Part shown: one piece after another, positions 57,945-64,000 of the stretch
Position numbering within the stretch: position 1 is the stretch's first letter
How the letters are laid out: every line of letters starts with the position of its first letter
Source: an uncultured Lachnospiraceae bacterium
GTDB lineage: Bacteria > Bacillota > Clostridia > Lachnospirales > Lachnospiraceae
Assembly: GCA_910584725.1 (NCBI GenBank)
Contig: CAJUBE010000016.1
Span: 28,899 to 92,898 of the forward strand
DNA length: 64,000 bases
Direction: 5' to 3'
Position numbers and translations under genes: made by a program
The notes under the pieces: model-generated
Database searches by the model: none
What the model was told of the DNA's origin: nothing
What the model saw: only the letters and a program-made list of their open reading frames with translations

Positions 57945-57962
57945 GGTATACATTCGTATACC
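57945..57962 (+). promoter_or_regulatory. Palindromic operator for the BlaI-type repressor
   Basis: GGTATAC (57945-57951) and GTATACC (57956-57962) are a perfect dyad with spacer ATTC just after the -10. A related GGTGTATACC lies between -35 and -10 (57911-57920). Two sites flanking the -10 fit dimer binding by the BlaI/MecI protein encoded next. Confidence 0.7.
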
Positions 57963-58097
57963 AAAATATGCCAATATCATATACATAGAAAACAATGACG
58001 CTGGGCAGGTTTGTGTACCGTTATAAAGTTAGGTAGCCGGCAGGAAATGCAGAAGAAAGCGTCCTCAGCGGAAAACGCTTCGGAACGGAGGTAAAAA

Positions 58098-58499
58098 ATG
58101 GTCAGTTTGTCAGACGGGGAATGGAAAATTATGAATCGGCTCTGGGAGCATGAGAGCACAATTACAGAATTGAAAAATGAACTGGGAAAAGAAACAGGCT
58201 GGGACAAGCATATTGTGATCACCATGCTTTCCCGCATGGAAAAGAAGGGCGCGGTTGCCCACAGGGACGGCGGACGTGCCAAAATATTTTATCCGCTAGT
58301 GACGAGGGAGGAGGTTTCCATGCAGGAAACCCGGGGCTTTTTGCAGAAAGTGTACCGGGGAAGTCTTGGCATGATGGTCAATGCCATGGTGGAGGATCAG
58401 GCGCTGTCCGAGGAGGAGATACAGGAGCTTTACGGTATTTTGGAGCAGGCGAGGAGAAAGAAAAGGGAAAGTAATGAACGCGGAAACAAGAATGAATGA
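58098..58499 (+). CDS. BlaI/MecI-family transcriptional repressor
   Basis: 133 residues. The N-terminal winged helix LSDGEWKIMNRLWEHES then VITMLSRMEKKGAVAHRDGG followed by AKIFYPLVTREE is typical; the C-terminal helical part mediates dimers and is the site cut when the partner protease is triggered. It represses its own operon, whose promoter has two palindromes. GGAGGTAAAAA precedes the ATG. Its partner M56 gene lies 94 bases downstream. Confidence 0.92.
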   Translation: MVSLSDGEWKIMNRLWEHESTITELKNELGKETGWDKHIVITMLSRMEKKGAVAHRDGGRAKIFYPLVTREEVSMQETRGFLQKVYRGSLGMMVNAMVEDQALSEEEIQELYGILEQARRKKRESNERGNKNE

Positions 58500-58593
58500 T
58501 CGTGAGACGACAGAAAGAACGTGCAAAACAACTGTGCAGGACAGGGATAGGCTGTACACGAGGATGAATGCTTTATAATGATGGAGGATGATT

Positions 58594-61221
58594 ATGAAAG
58601 AGATACTGATAACATCAACAGTTTTGATTTTATGCGTTTTGCTGATCCGGCGGGTGTTCCGCGGAAAAATCAGCAGCAGGCTGCAGTATGCACTCTGGCT
58701 CTTGGTGGCGGTCCGTCTGATGATTCCGGTTTCCGCGGAGTTTGATCTGGGGTCATTTTCCGATTTCCGGCTGATGGATCTGGTGGAGAGAGATGATAGC
58801 GGTATTGGGGAACGGCTGGATGAGACGATTCGTCTTGAAGACCCCATCCAGATGAACGTAAATGCAAACAGCGTGTTGTTCCGTCTGTTTACCACGGATG
58901 AGATCAGAGAGTCGATGGAGGGAATGCCGGATGACGGACCGACATCCGTGTTTCTGGCAGGCACGCTGGGTTTTTCACGGCTGGATGTGCTCTGGTTTTT
59001 CTGGGGAACGGGTGCGTTTGTTGTGGGCGTTTGGATTTTGGCGGCAAACATCGTATTCAGCCGCCGTCTGAGGAAGGCAAGGCAGCCTTTTGATTTGCCG
59101 GAAGAAGTAAAGACAGCGGTTTTGGCGTATCAGACATCTAAAGAAGGTAAGACGACAGCCGGCGTGCAAAGTGAAGAGGATTCGCAGGGAAGAAAGAAAC
59201 GCAGCCGCTTTTCGAGGAGAAAGAACCGTCTGCCCGTAATCTATCTGGCAGAAGGCATTTCTTCGCCCTGTCTGTACGGATTTCCGGGGCGGGAGGCGGT
59301 TTATCTGACAGCGGATGTAACAGATGATGCGGAAAAGCTGCGGCATGTGCTTGTCCACGAGCTTGTCCATAAAAAACACGGGGACAGTTTCTGGGCGCTT
59401 CTTCGCGGTGTCTTGGTGACGGTATACTGGTTTCATCCGCTGGTGTGGGTGGCGGCAGTCTGCTCCAAGCGGGACTGTGAACTGGCATGTGACGAGGGAG
59501 CGCTTATGCTGCTCGGTGAGGAAGAGCGGATTTCTTATGGGGAGACGCTGCTTTCCATTATCACGAAAAAAGGGCGGGTTTCCGATCTTATCTGCACCGC
59601 CACTACTATGACCGGGAGTGGAAAAAGCGTAAAGGAGCGGATCCGCTTTATCGCAAAGGAGCCGAAGGTGATCTATGCTGCGGTGGCGGGCGCGCTTTTT
59701 CTGATTGCGGCTGTATGCCTCTTTGTCTTCACAAAAGACGCCCGGTTCCAGGGGACAACGGTGGACGCGCAGGAAGGGCTTACGGTCACGGGCGCGGATA
59801 TGCAGATACCGCTGCCCGCAAGTATCGGCGGCATCAGTGGCTGTGTGGTGGAAAAGAAAACGGACGAGGTTGTCATCTATCATGTTGCCGCGCAGGAGGA
59901 GGTGGGCAGATTTTCCAGAATACCGCTTCGGGACGCGCTGGGGTTTGTGGACGAGGGGCGGGAGGTCGTGCCGGTTGGAGACAGAGGCTGTAATTACTTT
60001 TTGCGGGCTTATCTGGGAGAACCATTGACGAGGACGGAGCATCTTTATTTCCCTTCAGGGGAAGGTTCCGGCGTTTTAAAACACGAGGACACGATAGAGG
60101 CTGTGCCCGGAACAGATGAAAATCCGATGCTTAGCAAGGACTGGGAAGTGATTCCGCTGGAGGAGGATGAGGAGCCGTCCGCGGAAACCAGAAGTGAGGG
60201 CGCTTTGGGGCATGAGGATATCCATACGCCTGTGGAGGATAAGACAGATTATCTGCCCAACGAGGAAATCGTCGTCATGGACCCGGGGGACCCGGTGGCA
60301 TACGAGAAATCCACAATACATACCTATACGCCTGCGGAAGAAGAGGACACGCATATCACCTATACACCGACGGAGGATGCCGGAACAGGCAACGGGATTT
60401 CGGAAGGTGTATCGGGTACGGATACCAGCATGACGGCAGGCGTGCCCGGCACAGACAGCAACGATGACGACACCACTTATATCGTAGATGAAGATGATAC
60501 GACATATATTATAGATGATAACAATGCCCGTACAGCGGAAACACAGGAGGAGGTTTCGGTAGACTACCTGCCGGACGAGGAGATTACGACGACGGTTTAT
60601 CCGCCGAGAGAGGTCGATATCGACAGACTTGATAACAGGTGTTACGTTTATATCAGGGCGGCGTATGACAATAAGGTAAAAGAGAAATACCGGGATGAGA
60701 TGGCGTTTATTGACAGCGAGTTAAAAGCGGCGGCGGATCGGGTGATTATCTTAAGCCTGAACCGGGAGAGAAGGGAGGCACTGTTTGACGCGCTGTGTGA
60801 AAACCGCACGCCCTACGTGGGGGACAACGCCAAGGTGGGCGCATTGCTTGACGCCCTGCCCCTGCCTGCCACGCTGAACCGCTCGGGAGGCTTTTCCCTG
60901 CAGACGCTGGAGGAACCATATTCCCTGCGGGTTGATTATGAGATGAGTACGGATTATTTTACACAGCAAGATCAGGATATGTTATATTTTAATGCAGCGA
61001 TGCTGTTTTATTCGATCGGGAATGTGGAGGAGATTTCTTCGGAAATAAAACATCCGTCCGGGGAAGGTTCCGAGATGAAGGTCTATTACCGGGAAGAGCT
61101 GGAAAAGGAGATTCCCATATTGCAGAATGTGAATTTTGAGGACGAACAGACTTTCCGGGACGGGCTGCCCAAGCTGCAGACGGCGGTGGAGACGCATCTT
61201 CAAGCGGCGTCCGGCGAGTAA
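58594..61221 (+). CDS. M56 (BlaR1-type) membrane metallopeptidase with DUF4825 end domain
   Basis: 875 residues. GGAGG at 58583-58587 fits ATG 58594 better than 58588. N-terminal membrane helices precede the M56 domain with Zn motif HELVH (His255, Glu256, His259) and CELACDEGALMLL. Another helix (about 369-390) leads to a long outer region: first an acidic Thr-rich stretch with YLPNEEIVVMDPGDPVAYEK and a later YLPDEEI copy, then a DUF4825-like domain (NRTPYVGDNAKVGALLDALP). A penicillin-binding sensor is missing, so the signal is probably not a beta-lactam. On activation it would cleave the BlaI-type repressor. Confidence 0.88.
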   Translation: MKEILITSTVLILCVLLIRRVFRGKISSRLQYALWLLVAVRLMIPVSAEFDLGSFSDFRLMDLVERDDSGIGERLDETIRLEDPIQMNVNANSVLFRLFTTDEIRESMEGMPDDGPTSVFLAGTLGFSRLDVLWFFWGTGAFVVGVWILAANIVFSRRLRKARQPFDLPEEVKTAVLAYQTSKEGKTTAGVQSEEDSQGRKKRSRFSRRKNRLPVIYLAEGISSPCLYGFPGREAVYLTADVTDDAEKLRHVLVHELVHKKHGDSFWALLRGVLVTVYWFHPLVWVAAVCSKRDCELACDEGALMLLGEEERISYGETLLSIITKKGRVSDLICTATTMTGSGKSVKERIRFIAKEPKVIYAAVAGALFLIAAVCLFVFTKDARFQGTTVDAQEGLTVTGADMQIPLPASIGGISGCVVEKKTDEVVIYHVAAQEEVGRFSRIPLRDALGFVDEGREVVPVGDRGCNYFLRAYLGEPLTRTEHLYFPSGEGSGVLKHEDTIEAVPGTDENPMLSKDWEVIPLEEDEEPSAETRSEGALGHEDIHTPVEDKTDYLPNEEIVVMDPGDPVAYEKSTIHTYTPAEEEDTHITYTPTEDAGTGNGISEGVSGTDTSMTAGVPGTDSNDDDTTYIVDEDDTTYIIDDNNARTAETQEEVSVDYLPDEEITTTVYPPREVDIDRLDNRCYVYIRAAYDNKVKEKYRDEMAFIDSELKAAADRVIILSLNRERREALFDALCENRTPYVGDNAKVGALLDALPLPATLNRSGGFSLQTLEEPYSLRVDYEMSTDYFTQQDQDMLYFNAAMLFYSIGNVEEISSEIKHPSGEGSEMKVYYREELEKEIPILQNVNFEDEQTFRDGLPKLQTAVETHLQAASGE

Positions 61222-61273
61222 TGCGCCGATACATGAACATGCTTGCATGTTCGCTTGACTGGTGGAGGCAAAA

Positions 61274-61496
61274 ATGACAGGCATATATGATTGTTTCGGG
61301 TATGGACCGGGCTATGAGGTGTCCTTTGAGGAGAGGTATCGGCTGATCGCAGATGCGGGTTTCGACTGTGTCATGCTCTGGTGGAGTGACTGCTTTGGAG
61401 CCTATGAATTGGGATTATGGGCATTTGTCGATCCGGGAGTTTTTGCAGTTGGCGTACCAGAAGGCGAAGAGAATTGACGAGATGCGAAACGCATAA
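61274..61496 (+). pseudogene. Remnant of a sugar-phosphate isomerase/epimerase gene
   Basis: Starts MTGIYDCFGYGPGYEVSFEE and reads AGFDCVMLWWSDCFG, a typical TIM-barrel beginning, then jumps in another frame to EPMNWDYGHLSIREFLQLAY, the C-terminal end of such proteins, stopping at 61496. About 200 central codons are missing and the two parts are in different frames, so the gene is dead. The rest of the 567-base interval holds a GAACATGC/GCATGTTC hairpin (61235-61252) and repeat A copy 3. Confidence 0.75.
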
Positions 61497-61622
61497 GGTG
61501 AAAGAAAAATAAAAAAATATTAAGAATTATGTAACCTTTTTCTTAAGTTCCCCGTTCTAATATATAGAAACGTAGAAGAATGTCGGTTTTAGAGAAATTT
61601 TAAAGATTGGCGTACTACAATA

Positions 61623-61748
61623 GTGTGAGAAGTACTTCTAGCCGCTCACAGCAGAGGCTGTTTCGCGGAGAAGTACTAAGTCTCACACAGGAGAATGCCT
61701 GAAATACGGCATTCTCCGCACCGATTTGAGATTCCGCAGAGCGGAATC
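61623..61748 (+). repeat. Structured repeat family A, copy 3
   Basis: Outer stem GTGTGAGA (61623-61630)/TCTCACAC (61681-61688); AGTACTTCT (61631-61639)/AGAAGTACT (61669-61677) around CCGC/GCGG and ACAGC-AGAG-GCTGT; then GGAGAATGCC/GGCATTCTCC (61690-61717) and GATTCCGC-AGA-GCGGAATC (61730-61748). It ends 40 bases before the amidase start, in the same orientation. Confidence 0.88.
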
Positions 61749-61788
61749 ATGGCGGTTAGTATGAGAAACACAAAAGAGGGGGAACAGC

Positions 61789-62904
61789 ATGGGGCAGGCA
61801 CAGAGGAGCGACGGAAGAAATGTTCCGCGGGGCAGAGAAGAAGGACGGCGGGCACAGTACCCTGTGCAGCGGCGCAGAAAACAGAACGGTACAAGAAACA
61901 GGACGGGAAATGCGTATAGGAACAGTGCAAGAGACGGTTTAAGCGTCATAGCGGGCAACAGAGCCGGCGGCGGTGCGCAGGGAAGCAGAAGCAGAGCCGG
62001 AGAACGAGCGGGACAGCAGAGTAAAGGCAATGACGGACTGGAAAATCTGGAGTTGTGGGAAATTTCCAGAGAATCCGACGATTCCCGCATTATGAGGCTT
62101 GCGAACCGCGAACAGATTCGCTTCGATCAAAGGCGCACCCGCCCGGGATTACAGCAGAATCGTCGAAACACGGGCAATCCGCGCCCGGTCAGCTCCATCA
62201 AACGACGCCGGGCGAGAAAGCGGCGGCTGAATCTTTACCGCATTTTTGTGTTTCTTATGATTGGCGTATGTCTGATACTGATTTATCAGACGACAGGGGC
62301 CATTTACCGCATGGCACATCGGGAAAGTGTCGATAAGGGCAAGGGCATTGTGGACATTGTGTCCAAAAAGATAGAGGGGAACCGGATCGAGGCGCCGCCG
62401 ATTACGATAGATTATCTGGAGCCGAACGAATTTTCTAGGCCCGGCACGGAATTGAAAAAGATAAAGAGCGTGTTTGTGCATTACACCGCGAACCCGGGTA
62501 CTTCCGCAGCGCAGAATCGCAGTTATTTTGCCAATCTTGCCGAGACGCAGGAAAGGTCGGCAAGCGCACATTTCATCATTGGTTATGAGGGAGAGCTGAT
62601 CCAGTGCATTCCGCTGGAGGAGCAGGCCTACGCGGTAGCTACCAGAAATGAGGACTCCGTTTCCATAGAGTGCTGTTATCTGGATGAGGACGGGAAGTTT
62701 ACGCAGGAGACATACGATACCCTGGTACATACGCTGGCCTGGCTGACACAGGAGTATCATTTGTCTGAGAATGATATTTTACGGCATTACGACTGCGGCG
62801 GCAAAATGTGTCCGCTCTACTATGTGGAGCACGAGGACGCTTGGGAGAAGCTGCTTGCGGATGTGAAGAGCTATAGACCGGAGAAGGATGCGGAGTCAAA
62901 CTGA
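61789..62904 (+). CDS. Membrane-anchored N-acetylmuramoyl-L-alanine amidase (Amidase_2)
   Basis: 371 residues. A long basic, Arg/Gln-rich cytoplasmic segment (about 1-145) precedes one membrane helix (about 150-168). The external Amidase_2 (PGRP-like) domain has the Zn ligands His231 in SVFVHYTANPGTSA, His333 in ILRHYDCGGKMCP and Cys341 of the same motif. It cleaves the bond between MurNAc and L-Ala in peptidoglycan. The cytoplasmic tail is longer than usual for such enzymes. GAGGGGG precedes the ATG. Repeat A3 lies in its leader. Confidence 0.9.
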   Translation: MGQAQRSDGRNVPRGREEGRRAQYPVQRRRKQNGTRNRTGNAYRNSARDGLSVIAGNRAGGGAQGSRSRAGERAGQQSKGNDGLENLELWEISRESDDSRIMRLANREQIRFDQRRTRPGLQQNRRNTGNPRPVSSIKRRRARKRRLNLYRIFVFLMIGVCLILIYQTTGAIYRMAHRESVDKGKGIVDIVSKKIEGNRIEAPPITIDYLEPNEFSRPGTELKKIKSVFVHYTANPGTSAAQNRSYFANLAETQERSASAHFIIGYEGELIQCIPLEEQAYAVATRNEDSVSIECCYLDEDGKFTQETYDTLVHTLAWLTQEYHLSENDILRHYDCGGKMCPLYYVEHEDAWEKLLADVKSYRPEKDAESN

Positions 62905-62961
62905 TTTCGCAGGCAATGGAACGCGCGCCGCGACAGGGCGCGACGACAGGAAAGAATAGCG

Positions 62962-63867
62962 ATGGAAAAAGCATATAAACTGGAATTTGCGGGAGAGCAT
63001 ACGGGAAGCCTCTATGTGAACTGCTGCGGTCTGTCCCGGACGGAGCCGATGCACAGCTTTGGCCCGGCCTTAAAGCCCCATTACCTGATTCATTATATAC
63101 TGAGCGGTAAGGGGAAATTTTCAATCGGCGGGGAAGAGTATCCTTTGGAAGCGGGATATGGTTTTCTGATTACGCCCGACGAGCTGGCCTTTTATCAGGC
63201 GGACGAGGAGGAGCCGTGGACGTATGTCTGGGTCGGCTTCAGCGGTACGCAGGCGGCGGAGTATGTAGGTAACATGGGGTTGTCCGTAAGACAGCCAATT
63301 TTTAAATCCGAGGCATCGGAGGAGCTTTACCGGATTGTGAAGGACATGATGGAGCATAATACCTACGGCCTTTCCAATGATCTGCGGCGAAACGGGCAGC
63401 TTGGCATTTTCCTGTCGGTCATTGCGGAAGGCAGCAGGGTAGAGAAGCATGGCGATGATGACAAGGCAAATATTTATGTGCGAAAAGCCGTATCATTTAT
63501 ACAGAATAATTACTGTAATCCCATCAAGGTGACGGATGTGGCGGATTATGTGTGTATTAACAGAAGTTATCTTTATACATTGTTTCAAAATTCCATGGGA
63601 ATGTCGCCCCAGCAGTTTCTGACGACCTTCCGCATCACGAAAGCCACGGAGCTTTTGCAGCTTACGTCCCTTCCAATCGAAAGCATTGCTCTGTCGTGCG
63701 GCTATCATGACCCGCTTGTATTTACCAAGGCGTTCCGGCAGATGAAGCAGATGTCCCCCACGAGCTTCCGAAAGGAGATGCAGAAGGGGGGGACGAGGAG
63801 GAATCGGGAGTATCTGCGGCAGGTGGAGGAGTTCATCGGCCAGATCAACAGCTTGAATCAAATATAG
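62962..63867 (+). CDS. AraC-family transcriptional regulator
   Basis: 301 residues. The cupin sensor domain contains HYLIHYILSGKGKFSIGGEEY, and the DNA-binding domain has VTDVADYVCINRSYLYTLFQ and IESIALSCGYHDPLVFTKAF, ending TSFRKEMQKG. This is the sugar-responsive type often beside glycoside genes; the targets are beyond the window. AGGAAAGAATAGCG precedes the ATG. The stop codon overlaps the first bases of repeat C copy 2. Confidence 0.92.
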   Translation: MEKAYKLEFAGEHTGSLYVNCCGLSRTEPMHSFGPALKPHYLIHYILSGKGKFSIGGEEYPLEAGYGFLITPDELAFYQADEEEPWTYVWVGFSGTQAAEYVGNMGLSVRQPIFKSEASEELYRIVKDMMEHNTYGLSNDLRRNGQLGIFLSVIAEGSRVEKHGDDDKANIYVRKAVSFIQNNYCNPIKVTDVADYVCINRSYLYTLFQNSMGMSPQQFLTTFRITKATELLQLTSLPIESIALSCGYHDPLVFTKAFRQMKQMSPTSFRKEMQKGGTRRNREYLRQVEEFIGQINSLNQI

Positions 63868-64000
63868 TTACAATTCACACCCATGCCAGATTCCGCATCA
63901 ATTTATGATTATTCAGTGTGAATTGCAACAATGGTGCACACAAAATGCCCAAAAGCAGGCATTTTGGCGCTGGCTCCGACACCATGCAGCAAGTGCATGG
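63867..64000 (-). repeat. Hairpin repeat family C, copy 2 (to window edge)
   Basis: Outer stem 63867-63880 with 63916-63929, then CAAAATGCC (63941-63949)/GGCATTTTG (63958-63966), then CCATGCA (63982-63988)/TGCATGG (63994-64000), ending exactly at the last base. Inverted relative to the copy at 7742-7875. Confidence 0.85.

Noticed and set aside
57770..57988. A 72-residue protein on the plus strand over repeat B copy 2
   Set aside because: The same peptide is read across the inverted copy at 44.9-45.3 kb, where it overlaps a real gene; it comes from the repeat and has no ribosome site.

Overview
The window looks like a chromosome segment of a spore-forming, strictly anaerobic Gram-positive bacterium of the Clostridia, most likely family Lachnospiraceae. 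The evidence is the gene order hup-rqcP-yabP-yabQ-divIC-spoIIE-tilS-hpt-ftsH, a T-box in front of proS, strong AGGAGG ribosome sites with several TTG starts, reverse rubrerythrin with rubredoxin and PerR, GH127/GH3/GH13 glycosidases, and small proteins of Lachnospiraceae type. Species cannot be named from the sequence alone. No prophage, CRISPR array, rRNA or insertion sequence was seen.

Layout. 1-7.5 kb: end of serS, a DUF3881-like gene, tRNA-Arg, a MerR regulator with its operator, a D,D-carboxypeptidase, trmB, trxA, a CPA2 antiporter and two small membrane or DNA-binding proteins. 7.5-9 kb: a hairpin repeat, a frameshifted Rpn-type nuclease gene and tRNA-Pro. 9-17 kb: a carbohydrate island (two AraC regulators, acetyltransferase, HAD phosphatase, GH127, GH3). 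17-31 kb: cca, a CotS-like kinase-fold protein, a PEGA/Ig-like lipoprotein, a RelB-YoeB toxin pair, mazG, and the hup-to-ftsH housekeeping and sporulation block. 31-38 kb: a GH13 enzyme, then an amino-acid ABC transporter operon that also encodes a URO-D-type methyltransferase and is preceded by a 42-codon Cys/Met-rich leader and an intrinsic terminator. 38-45 kb: transglutaminase-like protein, MGMT-like protein, an ECF sigma/anti-sigma/VWA lipoprotein module, Hsp20, and a TIM-barrel enzyme. 45-54 kb: a histidine-free HPr homologue, the rubredoxin/rubrerythrin/PerR operon, a two-component system, an RluA pseudouridine synthase, an AI-2E-family membrane protein and an O-antigen-ligase-like protein. 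54-64 kb: an intact Rpn-type nuclease with internal 54-bp repeats, T-box-proS, a BlaI/M56 signalling pair, a decayed isomerase gene, a peptidoglycan amidase and a third AraC regulator.

Two signals stand out. First, the sulfur-rich leader (13 of 42 codons are Cys or Met) lies between a palindromic operator and a terminator, ahead of the ABC/URO-D operon. A leader segment can pair with the base of the terminator, which is the layout of ribosome-mediated attenuation by sulfur amino acids. Second, the intergenic regions carry several families of multi-hairpin elements. Copies of one family (47.4 kb twice, 61.6 kb) keep their base pairing while the stem sequence changes, and all copies lie in the same orientation just upstream of a gene. 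Two other families occur as inverted pairs (7.7/63.9 kb and 45.2/57.8 kb). These suggest structured RNA or DNA elements that move or duplicate within this genome.
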